64,000 nucleotides of DNA from Pinus tabuliformis (GCA_031772625.1 CM062810.1:705658358-705722357); one strand, 5' to 3'. Counted from the first letter of the stretch, positions 44,047-55,357 are shown. Made by a program: numbers and translations. Notes: generated by a model not told the origin, from the letters alone.

Positions 44047-44729
44047 TTGTTTAAGACAGTTTATATAACTGATGTATGCATTGTATCTTCAGATAAAATT
44101 AATGTTTTCCATATGGTGTTAAATGAGAAGTTATGAGGCATTTTTATGTTGTTGGATTATATGTCTTAATTATGATAAATTTTATTGTTTAAAATATCTA
44201 CAATGCAATATTAAATTAGAGATATAAAATATGTTTTATTCAATATACAAATAATGACTTTTGAATGCATTTAGTGATGTAATTTGTTCATAATGTCATG
44301 GTTTTTTTTGTTTTATAGTTGAAAAAATTTCAATTTTTTTTGTATCTAGCATGTTATGGTTGAAAACGTGTTAAATTTATACTTAGGAAAGAAAAATGAT
44401 ATTCTACCAAACACATTAGTGTGTTTTTTCCCACATAAACAACTTTGTTTGACACATAGAAATTTGGTTTTATTAGCATTTTTTTTAAATACTGAAAATT
44501 GACCCTAAAAAAAAAAATCATTGTTCCAGTGTCATCACTTTCATTTTGAAGCTATATTTTGCATGAAAATTTCATAGTAAATTTTGTAGTCACTGCCAAT
44601 TTTAAAACATGTTCAAAATTGATGCCTAAAAAATAAAAACATCGTTCCAGTATACACACTTTTCATTTTGAGCACTGTTTTGGATGTTTTTTTGGGGTTT
44701 TTTGGCCAAAGTTCCCGTTTTGAGTTTAT
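44047..44729. repeat. AT-rich right end with subterminal direct repeats
   Basis: No gene. A direct repeat of about 55 bp (AAAATTGA..CCTAAAAAA...GTTCCAGT...TTTCATTTTG) occurs at about 44495-44550 and 44614-44672. The second copy matches the left subterminal repeat (4808-4858) in inverted orientation. The word GTTCCCGTTTTGAG at 44711 partly repeats the TIR word GTTCCCATTTCAAAG. Confidence 0.65.
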
Positions 44730-44756
44730 AGTTCCCATTTCAAAGTTTACATTGTT
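44730..44756 (-). repeat. Right terminal inverted repeat, 27 bp
   Basis: The reverse complement is identical to 4734-4760. It lies exactly at the point where the minus-strand Copia RNase H frame (STSGCVFSF) breaks off. Confidence 0.9.
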
Positions 44757-47700
44757 CAAAGCTAAAAACACAACCAGAGGTGGACTCATGGTCTATACCA
44801 TCGCCAACCCAATCAGAATCTGTGTACCCAATCAGTGAAAGTGGGCAATTTGCAGCATAAAAGGTACCAGAACTGGAAGTACCTTTCACATATCTAAGGA
44901 TTCTCTTTGTAGCTTTCTAGTGAAGCTCATGGGGCTCCTTCATATATCTGGAACAAACTCCTACTACAAAATATATATCAGGTCGAGTGTGAGTAAGATA
45001 CAACAAACTCCCAACCAATTGTCGATATAGTGTACTGTCCATCAACAGTGTAGTACCCACATCCTCAAATCTGATCCCCGAAAGACAGGGAGATGTTGTT
45101 GGCTTGCATTCTATCATTTGAAAGCGGTCAAGTAGATCTGATGGATAATTAGACTGTGCCATCTTGATCCCTGAAGTAGATTGAGAAACTTCAAGACCAA
45201 GAAAGTAGTGAAACAATCCAAAAACTGTCATGGAAAATCGATCGTGCAATGTTGATTTTGCCAAATCAATAGCTGAAGTAAGGTTCCTTGTCATCAATAA
45301 ATCATCTACATAAAGTACTATTAAAAAAAGGGAATCATCATGTTGCAACAAATAAACATTCGAATCAAATTTTCATTGAATGAATCCAATGGAAAGTAGG
45401 AAAGAATCCATCTTTGCATACCACGCTCTGGGAGCCTGTTTTAGGCCATAAAAAGATTTCTTTAATCTGCAAATGAGGGAAGAGTTCTGAATGTATCCCT
45501 GTGGCTGCTCCATATATATCTCCTCCTTGAGATATCCATGAAGAAATGCACTCTTCACATCCATGCGATGAACTTCCCATATGTGAGAAGCAGCAATGAC
45601 TAAAACTAGTCGAATGAAGTCCATTTTTGCAATAGGCGCAAATGTCTCGGTGTAGTCTATGCCATGTACTTGTGAGTATCATTTTGCAACAAGTCGAGAT
45701 TTGTACTTGTTGATCTCACCATCTGCAACAATATTTGTTCGATATATCGACTGAAATCAAACAAGATTTCTTCCTTTCGGAAGTGGAACCAAGTCCCATG
45801 TGTTGTTTTCCATGAGAGCAGAGCACTTTTCATCCATGGCAGCCTCCCAAAGTGGGTTTCCAGTAGCCTCAAAGTGTGACTATGGATTTTAACTAAGTGT
45901 CATATAGCAATGTATGGGAAGAAATGGTTTGGTGACAGCTAGGGCTTGAGGAGCCCCAAAAAAATGTGATCTAGTGCTTCTCGCATCCACAAGATCACTG
46001 ACTAGTTCACCCGCATCTTGCAGGGTTTTCTCTGCCAAAGTTGGCAGCTGAGTTGGAGCAGCCATGACTTTCTCCTCATCCTCTAAATGAAACCCAAGAG
46101 GCTTCTCTAATGGCTTCTCTGAAGTGCTCGAAGAAGTTTCAGACTCCTCCTCATCAGTGGCAACAAGCGGTTCCTCGGCAGGGTTTGCTGAAAAATCATG
46201 TAGTGATTCTTCTTCAAACTTCACACTTCGAGCTACAAGGAACTTTTCAGTGTGAGAGTCCAACAATCTATATCCTTTAACACTGTCAGGATATCCAACA
46301 AAGTTACATTCAACACTTTGAGGCTCCAAAGCGTTCCTCTTATCTATCAGAATGTGAGCCCATGCTCGTGAACCAAAAATGTGAAAGTGCAACACTTTCG
46401 GTTTCTTATCGGTCCAACATTCAAATGGAGTGGTGCCTTTGAGTGCTTTGTGAGGAATGCAGTTCTGAATTTATGCTACACAATTAATAGCTTTAGCTCA
46501 TAGCTTAGGAGCTAATGATTTGGACTGTAGCATATAATTTGCCATCTCTTTTAATGACTGGTTTTTCTCTTCGCGACACCATTCTATTGTGATGTATATG
46601 GCACTGTGTGTTGTAGCTATATACCTGCATCAATACAAAGTTGTTGCACATATTTGTTGAAATACTCCCCCCCATTATCAGTATGGAGTATCTTAATCTT
46701 ACACCTAGACTCATTCTCAGAAAGTTCTTTAAATTCTATAAGGCATTCAAATGCTTCTGATTTTAATTTCAGAAAAAATACCCAAGTAAAGCGAGAGAAA
46801 TCAACTATGAAGTGAGTACATATCGAGCCTTACCGATTGAAGGCTGTGGGATGGGCCCATGATGTCACTGTGAATCAGCCCAAGAGGTGAAGAAGCTCTC
46901 TGTGGCTTCCCTTTGTCAAACTTTTGCTCTGGATGCTTGCCAAGAATGCATCCTTGACATACACTGCTTGTGAATTTAATAGCCGAAAATCCTTCTACCA
47001 TGTTTTCCTTGCTAAGTTGATGCAAGTACTTATAGTTTAGATGGCCAAATATTTCATGCCATAACCTGCTGATATCATTAGATTGTGACGGAAATACAAT
47101 GCTAATAGATTTAGGAACAAAGTAGGAGAAGAAATACAAACAAGAACCATGATCTGCAATTCCATGTGTAAGTTGTGACCCCGTGAAAATGTCGGTAATC
47201 ACTGCGGAGTCCGAAGTGAACTCCACCTTGGACTTCCAAAGCTAGAATGAGTGATCTGATATATTGAGAGAAGATTTGCGACCAGCAAGGGAACATGACG
47301 AATTTTTTTGAAGAAACCCCCTTCAAGGTCTAGAATTCCTTCTCCGCACACCTTTGCGGGTGTGGCATCTCCCAAGTAAATTAGGGATCTGCTGCTTTCT
47401 TTGATGGAGGAAAATTCATCTTTTTATGTAGCCATATGGTCCGATGCATCTGAATCAAGGATCCAAGTCAATGGAGTGGGTGTGAGAGCCATTAAAGCAT
47501 GACCATCTCATGCTCTCCCTCTCCCATCTCCCGTTCTGTTATCATCCTTCTTCTTTGCATTCTCAGGCACGGTGAGATTGCGCTGCTACAATTGCTCAGC
47601 CATCTCATCGATTGTTTTCCTCATGCAATTTTCTTCGAGATGAAAACCTTTGGACCAATAGCTACAAAGTGTTCTTTCATTCTTCTTCTTACCCTTAGGC

Positions 47701-48482
47701 AAAGAAGAGCTCTCTGAAGATTGTACGAGTCTCTCCTTCTTCGATTCATTAAATTTACCCTTCCATTTTTCCTTGTCTCTTCCACTGCTCTTTAGAGCAT
47801 CAGTAGCTACAAATGCTTGGTTCTTTGAACGCTTGATGGCACCCATTTGGAATAACTTAGCTTGCTCTTGAGTCAATGTTGCAATGAAGTCATTCAATGG
47901 AGGAATTTTCCATTTTTCCTGAGTCAATTTAGAAGCTTGAAAAGATGATACAAATACGGACTATTCAGGGCCTAATTTCGAGAGAATCGAAAGGATGAGT
48001 TGATCTTCGTCTTTCTTGATTCCACATGCATCAAGTTCAACGAGGAGGGATTTAAACTTGGTGAAGTATTCTTGCAGGTTACTGAAATGAGTTATACTGA
48101 GGGATATGAGTTCATTCTCCAGTTGATTCACTCTCATTTCATCCTACTTGCCCCATAGTCCTTCTAATGTGGTCCAAACCACATCGGGAGTAGTGGCTCC
48201 GCTGACATGAAAGAGGAGTTCTCTGGAAATTGATAAGCATATTAGCCCAATTGCTTCATCTAACTTATTGAAATACTTGATCTTCTCCACTGTAGAAGTC
48301 GGTTCAGTCTCCGTTCCCATTGTGACCCTGTAAAGCCCTTTGCTGCGAAGGAGCAGAGTGATCTCTATCTTCCATTCAAAGTAATTGAAAGGATTTAGAA
48401 CGGGTTTTTGGGCTGAGAGAGATGATCCATTGTTGCTTGCTGCACCTCCTGATGATCTATACCAGCAAATAAAACCTAGCAC
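44757..48482 (-). pseudogene. Copia gag-pol with many stops and frameshifts
   Basis: Order on minus: Gag (48482-48144: NYFEWKIEITLLLRSKGLYR type, ISRELLFHVSG); nucleocapsid (47927-47586: a degenerate knuckle CSYWSKGFHLEENC with the second Cys replaced by Trp); GAG-pre-integrase (47226-46801: WHEIFGHLNYKYL, VCQGCILGKHPEQKF); broken integrase core (about 46800-46400); integrase C-terminus (46395-45889: FGSRAWAHI, ECNFVGYPDSVKGYRLLD); reverse transcriptase (45682-44917: [29 protein letters not shown]); and the first residues of RNase H (SDWVGDGIDHESTSGC) ending at the TIR. In a live copy this polyprotein makes the particle, copies RNA and integrates. The YVDD catalytic box is intact although the gene is dead. 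Confidence 0.88.
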
Positions 48483-48502
48483 AATCCACTAGATACGAAA
48501 TA

Positions 48503-48514
48503 GCTCCAATACCA
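48503..48514 (-). promoter_or_regulatory. Copia primer binding site
   Basis: Minus strand reads TGGTATTGGAGC directly after the LTR end, similar to the initiator-methionine tRNA primer site TGGTATCAGAGC with two changes. Confidence 0.8.
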
Positions 48515-49186
48515 TGTAGAATTCCTGCAGAAACTTCGATAGATCTAGAATTCTAGTTAAATTAAACACAAGTAATTTGTTGATATTCAAGAGAGGAGAG
48601 AAAGAATTTGCTCCATAAAATCAATGTATTAAATTAATGAACAATAGTAATACATGAGCAACCAAACCTCTAATCCCAAAGGGAGGTGGTTATATAAAAA
48701 TTTCTGAATCTAGAAAACTAGGAAAAAACTGGTAAAAAGCTAGAAAAGGCTAAGAAAAGCTAAAGGGAGGCCTAAAATAGAAACAATGACTCAAGACAAC
48801 CTATGCCAACTATCAGCCACAAGGAAAGAATGAGAAGGGGAGCATTTCCCAAGGAAGGCAACTTTAACACATGCTAAAATGGTCTGAGGGACCAAATCCC
48901 TTGATTTAAGGGGGAATCTTCATGTGGGGCGCCAATCCTCAAGTAACTCAAGTGGATGAGGTGTGGTTAGGTGTGAACATGCACTTAGATGTCTAAATGG
49001 TTTAGGAAAGTGGTTGGACCAATATTTCCATAATATTAAGCCTTTAAAGGAAAAAAACAAGGGAAAGTTGGTCCACCGAGCTAGTTTACCAAAAGCCAAG
49101 TGTGAACATGATTTTTAGTGCATGTGGCTAAGTCAAGGATACTTAGGCTAAAAAATAAATGTAGATGTTAGATTTATATTCCAACA
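48515..49186 (-). repeat. Copia 5' LTR
   Basis: 672 bp, TGTTGGAATATAAATC...GAATTCTACA on minus. The TG...CA ends and adjacent PBS fix its borders. No second copy is in the window. Confidence 0.85.
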
Positions 49187-49560
49187 GAAAGACGCTTGGT
49201 GATACTCACAGTACCATATAAGCATCAATGTTGACCACCAAGTTTCCATATTTCATCTTTATAGAGTAACAACAGCTTAACATCCATCACAGGCATGTAG
49301 GGTAACTACACTCAACTGCTAGCCCAATGTGAAGAGTAACTATGCCCTTCATCCACCCATACATGTAAAATAATTACCCTTGGCTACCAACCAATGCATG
49401 TAAAGAAATCACACTCAAGTTCCTACCCTAACATGGAGAGTAACCCACTCAATTTCCATCACACGCATGTAAAGTAATCACACCCAATTCCAATTCACAC
49501 ATCCAAAATAATCATACTGAGCATCCAACTAACACATACAAGAGCACCTGCATCCAGCTT
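49187..49560. repeat. Degenerate tandem repeat of CATGTAAAGTAATCACAC type
   Basis: Words such as ATGTAAAGAAATCACACTCA, CATGTAAAGTAATCACACC and AGAGTAACTATGCCC recur at roughly 40-50-bp steps. It is an old, diverged minisatellite with no gene. Confidence 0.6.
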
Positions 49561-50113
49561 CAAGCATGCATTCACACTAGAATGACCACAACCATTCCCT
49601 AAAAACTAGTCATAGCCCTTAGCATGCACCACTTCAATGATCTAATGGAAAACCCCATACGCTATGCATAGTAGTAAACTCTCCTCCATATTTAGCCATA
49701 TCATTCACCGACCCAAACTCAAATGCCACATCAACATGCTGCCTCTTCAACTTGCATGCATGGAATACAATTTTAAACGCTTCAATGTCCTTTTCGTGCC
49801 CTAATGACTAAGCTGAGACAAGGGAAACATCCATAATACATACTGCCTTGAAAATATCTGGGCCTGAGACTCAATGTTATTTCTGTTCTGTCCATAGTTT
49901 ATATCTGTTGTTCAGATTGTGGAATTTGCAGGTATCGTGTGTTTCTCCAGACTATATAGTTGTTGCATTCCTTCTCTTGTGCTAACTTTTGTAGCAACAA
50001 TTATTGAAAGCCTGTTGCACTACACATGCTGAATTTATTGTTGTAGACCAAGCTATATTTGTTATGTTAATTCAGTAAGAACATATTAGAGTTTTAAAAA
50101 TACACTCATGACA
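49561..50113. other. Gene-free stretch, probably containing the LTR end of a Gypsy derivative
   Basis: No ORF of note. A primer-binding-like site follows at 50115, so the last several hundred bases are probably an LTR ending near 50113 (CATGACA). Its start could not be located. Confidence 0.4.
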
Positions 50114-50114
50114 C

Positions 50115-50126
50115 TGGTATCAGAGC
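50115..50126 (+). promoter_or_regulatory. Primer binding site of a Gypsy deletion derivative
   Basis: An exact TGGTATCAGAGC preceded by CATGACAC, the typical junction of an LTR end with the initiator-methionine tRNA site. Confidence 0.75.
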
Positions 50127-50294
50127 ATTAACTTGGCCTCATGGCCAGATATCATTATTCCCTTGTGTTTGTTGGCCCCTTCCCAAATTTGACCGAAGCA
50201 TTAATTTGAATGCTTCGGGCAAATGATCAACGGTTTCTGAGTGCCTGAAAGATGCTTATAAGGATGATCTAGACTTCAGAGCAACTTATGGCAC

Positions 50295-51130
50295 TTGAAA
50301 GAACAATTTTGGACAGATAAAAGACTCAAACTATTGGAAGAACATAATTATTGGCCACACATGGCTAAAAAGGTGGCTTGGTATGTGGATAGATGTCACA
50401 TTTGTCAAGTTTCCCAGGGAAAGCACCAAATATTGGAAAATACTCACCCTTACCAGTACCAAAGAAACTGTGGCAACAAATAATTATGGACTCAGAGTCG
50501 GATGCAGTGCAAATTCAATGGGGCAATAACCTATACTTTGCTTTTGAATGCTTTTCTAAAATGGTGCGTTCCAAAGATTGAAACAAGCATGCAGATGCAT
50601 CACACATTGCAAGTCTTTTCTTCTAACCACTGGTTTGATTACAAGGATTGCCTCTGTCTCTCTTTCATAGAGACACCTAATTCCTACGACATTTTTTACG
50701 AACACTATGGAGATGTCAGGGACACAGCTTCAATTTAGTTCTACTTATCAGTCTCAAACTGATGGTCAGATCAAACCAGTTAACTGAACTGTGGAATTTA
50801 CTGCATTTTTTAGTACATGATCAAAAAGGACAATGAAACTTGATTTACCTCAAACTGAGGTTCTTCTTAACAATTCTGTGAATTGTACCATTACTTATTC
50901 AGCTTACAAGTTAGTGTATTGATATTCTCAAAAAAAAGTGTTAGAATTAAGACATACACCTTTATATGCTAATAAATTTGTTGATGCCAAGCAATCCATG
51001 GAAGGGATGATCGACTTATTTATGAATATTAAGGAAAATATTGGATAGCGTGATGAAGTCTACAAGGATAGAGCTGGCATGAAGAAAAGAGAAGAACATT
51101 ATCAAATAGTTTTATGGTTATGGTGCATAA
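50295..51130 (+). pseudogene. Gypsy integrase remnant
   Basis: Starts with an H2C2 integrase zinc-binding motif (LLEEHNYWPHMAKKV, YVDRCHICQVSQGK). It then continues in another frame with LPVPKKLWQQIIMD and FECFSKMVRS (integrase core), a shifted piece near 50710 (SGTQLQFSSTYQSQTDGQ), and a C-terminal part near 50960 (PLYANKFVDAKQSM, YKDRAGMKKREEHYQ). Several frameshifts and stops. It begins only about 170 bp after the primer site, so gag, protease, RT and RNase H have been deleted. Confidence 0.8.
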
Positions 51131-51441
51131 AAATTAGTTTCCCCAAAAGCCAATATAACAAATCAAAAATGAATTAGATTGGTCACTGTTGATTTTTGAT
51201 AAATGCTTATCTTTTGGATACGCCAACAAAAACAAGGGAATATTCTTCCGCAGGTCCGTTGTGACAGAAAATGACCTTGGGAGACAATAAAGAGCATTCA
51301 GGATACTTTCTAAAGCTCAAAAACTGTTTTATGTAAAGTGGTTTCAATGATATTGTGATAGAAAAATCACTGGAAGCGATCCTTTATAACGTTCGATTAT
51401 CTTAAAAAATTTACTTTAACTTAATATGTTAATATTCACAG
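51131..51441. other. Spacer or intron before the leucine-zipper-like exon
   Basis: No gene is recognised. The right edge has a good splice acceptor (ATATTCACAG at 51432-51441), so this and the retroelements to the left may lie within a host-gene intron. Confidence 0.4.
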
Positions 51442-51637
51442 GTCGAAGAGGAAGATAGAAAAAGAGGCTTCTCGCATTGAGAGGTTAAATTTACAGCTTT
51501 TTCAACGGAATCAGTCCATTTTGGAAGAAAATGCTCAGCTGAGGAAACAAGATTTACAACTAACCGAGGAGAATCAACTTCTACAGCAGAAGCTGCAAGA
51601 GCAACTTAGGTGTCCAGACTCTGTCTTGGGAGCCTAA
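51442..51637 (+). CDS. Terminal exon encoding a leucine-zipper-like coiled coil
   Basis: Follows a splice acceptor and is open for 65 codons from 51443 to the TAA at 51635-51637, without an ATG. It reads SKRKIEKEASRIERLNLQLF, then a heptad pattern with NQSILEENAQLRKQ and EENQLLQQKLQEQL, ending RCPDSVLGA. A basic start followed by asparagine- and leucine-bearing heptads resembles a bZIP or other coiled-coil regulator. Codons are undamaged and it resembles no retroelement product, so it is the best candidate for a host-gene exon in the window. Upstream exons were not found; they would lie beyond the retroelements. The family is not identified. Confidence 0.55.
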
Positions 51638-52029
51638 TCAATAGTTATCATTGTTTCTTGGAATCTTGGGTTTCTGTACACTGTATGTCATGAGAGCAAC
51701 GTGGATAAATGATGTACAGTTGCAAAATCAATTTTGTTAGATTTTCCTCATTAAGTGGTATTCTAATTATTTGAATTGTGTCATAACTTATAAAATCTAA
51801 TATCTTCTCAAATTTCTGTTCTTGTGATTGCATGGTGCATTTACTGGATTGCATGTCACACAATTTGGTTTTTTTGTAACTCGACATGGAAATTGAATTT
51901 TATCCAAGCTACTAGCACTGAATTATTCATGGCCCAAAAACCATGCAAGCCTTGAAACATAATCCGCTGTACTAAGACATGAAATCTCGTATCTAAGATT
52001 AATATTTTTATAACTATGGTTTAATTTAC

Positions 52030-52171
52030 CTAACACCTTAGCGCGCACAGGAGGCAGGGATTCATCACCGTGAGCGGGAGCAGTGTATGCTCGAGGGTTG
52101 CAGAGGACCTGCGAGGTGAGCCACGAGAGTGCGAATGGATCGAACATAAACTGAAAATGAAACTTTGGCAT
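52030..52171 (-). CDS. Possible first exon of an unidentified minus-strand gene
   Basis: The ATG at 52171 opens MPKFHFQFMFDPFALSWLTS and continues to RAKVLG, where a GTAAAT donor follows (52029 downward). The segment is more GC-rich than its surroundings. No downstream exon was found and no domain is recognised. It could equally be a chance ORF in a small GC-rich island. Confidence 0.22.
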
Positions 52172-52380
52172 GAGCTTTCGGTTTGAAAATGTACTAGCAT
52201 GTCGGGTGCTAGCTCAGAGATGGTGGGTCACCCGCTCTCGGAGAAATTTTGACGCGATGTGGTCCGGGCTCCCGAAGAAATGCACGATGCGGGATGTAAA
52301 TTCACATGGAAGAGCATGGTAAAGAGGGACTCCAACATGCATTTAATTTTTTTATGGGAGGCTGGTTAGCTCTTGCTTAA
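52172..52380. other. Short gene-free stretch
   Basis: Nothing recognised beyond a small relatively GC-rich patch (GTGGGTCACCCGCTCTCGG) near 52220. Confidence 0.35.
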
Positions 52381-52620
52381 ATATATGGGAATGAATATTT
52401 TTCGAGAAAGATTCTGAAGGAAAAGACATGGTAATGTGGTTGATTTAACCTCCTGGAATATATGGGAATGAATATTTTTCGAGGAAGATTCTGAAGAAAA
52501 AGACATTCCCATGAATATTTTTCGAGGAAGATTCTGCGGCAAAAAGACATTCCCATGTAATATTAATGTGGTTGATCTATTTAACCTCCTGGAAAGTTTG
52601 GTTGGTAGTAAGTTGAGTTG
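52381..52620. repeat. Local tandem duplication, 50-80-bp units
   Basis: The word GAATATTTTTCGAGRAAGAT occurs at about 52392, 52470 and 52514. ACATTCCCAT and GTGGTTGAT...TTAACCTCCTGG also recur. Two rounds of slippage or duplication explain the pattern. The 70-codon ORF starting at 52511 arises inside this repeat and is not called. Confidence 0.7.
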
Positions 52621-53817
52621 TAATGTCAGTGGCTATAATAGCATTACCGTGTATTGTAGCGGAAAGCCTATGCGAAAGTGTGTATTTTTGAAGATCTTAT
52701 CCAGCAATCCTAAGATTGCATAACTTTATTCCCCGTGGGATGTTATGGTTCTCTGTAATCTTGAAGTTATGGAATTTTTATTGGGTTTTTCAATTTTTTG
52801 TAAATTATTGTTGAAGTTATCAAAATTTTACTATATGTGTTGAAGAGATTAGTAGTTTTAGTTTTCTGCATATTTAGAAATGTTATTGAAATTACATAAA
52901 TATTATAATATATTATTATGAAATTTTCTTTTTTCATTTTTAATAATTTGTTATTAAAATAATTTTTATATTTTAAGACATTATTTTTATGAATTATTAA
53001 TTTTTTAAGAAAGAAAAAATATAATGTAAATTTTTTGTATTATTTTTATGATTAAAAAGAAAGGTAAATTTTTAAATAAAAGTAATAAAAAAGAGAAATC
53101 TAAATTTCCAGTTCATTTTTAGCCTGAGGTTAAATGTTATTATAAAATTAAACGATTTTAATATATTATGGTGAGATAAAATTGTGTTTTCAGAATAAGA
53201 TGGGCCAAGTACTTAAGGTTTATGTGTGGAATAACACATGGTTCCATTACTTAAATAAAGATAAAGTTACTTTTTGGTTTTTGGGGTAAGATTTAAAATT
53301 ACTTTTAACTAAAAGTTTGGCTTTCCAAAATGTAAATAAATTAATTAAATATAATTATTTTTTTTAATTTTGGAGTAAATAACATTTAGAATTACCTTTA
53401 GTTGATTAAAAATTTGGATTTTAAGAAGGTAAATAAATAATTTATTACTAAAAACATAAGAAAATGTAAATATTTACTTCATATATATATAACTGTTTTT
53501 ATGGTTAATTAATAAATTAAATAAATATGTAAATGAAAAACCTAAAAAATTTATAGATAAATATTTTTATAAAACTTTAAATAATATATTTATGTATATA
53601 AATTGAAAATTATATATAATATATTTATAAATAAAATTTTAGAACGTTGCCATTCTACTTCACTATTGCGAAGTGGTGAAGAGAGGTGTGTCAAGACCTG
53701 TGGATAGGTGTAAAATTTGATTTTTTAATTTAAAAAAGAGAATATTTTTAGTTAGACTGCTATTTTTAAATAGATATGATATATTTAATATTTTTTTAAG
53801 TCAATTTATATAAGTAC

Positions 53818-53998
53818 ATTTGGTGTAGAATACACACTGATGGTGTGTACTATTAAGACATTACTTGATGTGAAGGTCATGGGTTCAAAATTTAATGGGC
53901 AACAATCTACCCAAGTTAAGGGTTGGTGTGGCCAGCCCTGAGTGTGATCCTTCTCAAGCCAAAGGTCGAGTGTGCCGTCATTTTAGGACTCACGCAAT
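53818..53998 (+). repeat. Possible SINE or other short interspersed element
   Basis: A less AT-rich island of about 180 bp with a B-box-like word GGTTCAAAATT (53882-53892) preceded by CGTGAAGGTCAT-like text, then GGTGTGGCCAGCCCTGAG and CTCAAGCCAAAGGTCGAG. An A box is weak, and there is no clear poly-A tail or target duplication. The call rests on composition and the B-box resemblance only. Confidence 0.3.
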
Positions 53999-54397
53999 TT
54001 AGCAAACAAATAAAATATATAAATTTAATAATCTAAATTTATTTTTCTAATAGCTGTTGAGCTAAATTTAATAAATAAATAAATGAATATTTATGCTTAA
54101 TTAAAATAAAAATATAAAATATTTACATTGGATTATTTATCAAAGTTGTAGAAACTTTTGTGTCTTTGAGAATGTGATATAGAATTTTTGGTAAAATTAT
54201 CAATTTTATTTATTTGTTTAAAATATGTTTTTAGATATATAAAAATATTTAACACCTACTTATAAAACAATCGAATTATACAAATTATATAGATTAAAAA
54301 CATAAAACTTAGCATTCCAAAAAACTCCAAAAAGGTTCATAAAATTGAAAGAAAAAACTACCACAAAAGTCAAAATGAAATAGATGATCGATGTAAT

Positions 54398-54533
54398 GGT
54401 ATTGGTTTATACTTTAATCTTGGATTTCAAGATTATTTTCCATATATTCCTACTAGATTATTAGCGGTATTGGTTTATACTTCAAATTTGGATTTCAAGA
54501 TTATTTTCCATATATTCCTACTAAATCATTAGC
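54398..54533. repeat. 68-bp tandem duplication
   Basis: GGTATTGGTTTATACTT at 54398 recurs at 54466. The two copies share GGATTTCAAGATTATTTTCC and differ at only a few positions, so the duplication is fairly recent. Confidence 0.85.
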
Positions 54534-55357
54534 TTTTGACGTGTTTTGGAATAAGGCTTTTTGGGATCAAGACACACAGAATTACTCGTCATGAATAAGT
54601 TCATTTTTCTAACCTTGTATACAATCCTAGTGAATAAAAGGTGCTTCGATGTATTGAATGGTAGTAAACTAAAGGTAGTAGAGATACAATCATTAAGATG
54701 TTTTTAATAAAAATCAACTAATAAAAATTTTGAATTCTTATTTATAAATATCATTTTGCTACAGCAATATGTATTTTTCATAAATTTAGGGTTGTTTTTC
54801 ATTTTCTTTTAAGAAACAAAGTAATATATATTTATCATGTTTGATTGAGATTAAAATATAATTATGTTAGGTAAAAGATTTAATTTTAAGTTATTTATAA
54901 TTTGTATAATTATTATATAAATTTCTATTAAAAAATTAAAGTTTAAAATTTATATTTTATAAAAAAAAATAAACTAAAATTAATATATAATAAAATTATT
55001 GAAATTTACTTAGTAATTTTAAATAATAATATATGTTTAAATGATTAAATAATAATATAAGTTTAAATGATTTCTAATTAATGATACAAAATTTAAAAAT
55101 ATTTATATTTTTTCAAATTAATTTTTTATATTGTATTAAAAATTCTTAGCTTTGGTAAATTTGATATGAAAATGAAATCTAAGGTTTTGTAGAAAATTCC
55201 TAAATGCAAGTGGGTGCGTCCAATATCTCCATAGAGATGTCAAAATTCTGAAAAATGTTGCATATAAAAATATATATATAGATGTCTAAATTTTGAAAAA
55301 CAATATTTTAAAATTCATGCACACATACCTCAATTTTCGAAAGCCCCATTTAGTGCC

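Larger units (their letters stand above)
4734..44756. mobile_element. Candidate new two-gene DNA transposon with TIRs, enlarged by nested insertions
   Basis: The first 27 bases (starting AACAATGTAAAC) recur perfectly as an inverted copy at 44730-44756, with looser inverted similarity further inside. Between the TIRs lie two divergent spliced genes: a ParB-like/DNA methyltransferase gene (minus, 5566-9135) and a DUF7869-like transposase-type gene (plus, 39984-44046). The space between them is filled by GC-rich satellite and seven nested LTR insertions. Subtracting the LTR elements leaves roughly 16 kb. On both sides a retroelement ORF stops exactly at the TIR: Gypsy RT on the left, Copia RNase H on the right. 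The two flanks are different elements and share no target duplication. The present structure may therefore join two copies of the same transposon family. Both genes carry stops and frameshifts, so this copy is dead. Confidence 0.7.
44757..49186 (-). mobile_element. Copia retrotransposon, decayed, 3' end missing
   Basis: Minus-strand element with 5' LTR 48515-49186, PBS 48503-48514, gag and pol remnants 48482-44757. The RNase H C-terminus and 3' LTR are missing because the element stops at the TIR at 44756. The remaining Copia end is not found beyond the left TIR, where Gypsy sequence lies. Confidence 0.88.
52621..55357. other. AT-rich gene-free region
   Basis: About 2.7 kb of strongly AT-rich DNA with no ORF, splice pattern or transposon coding motif. 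It holds only the SINE-like segment and the 68-bp duplication listed separately. Confidence 0.6.

Noticed and set aside
52511..52723. 70-codon ORF as a small gene
   Set aside because: Its beginning lies inside a local tandem duplication, it has no homologue I recognise, and no promoter or splice context.
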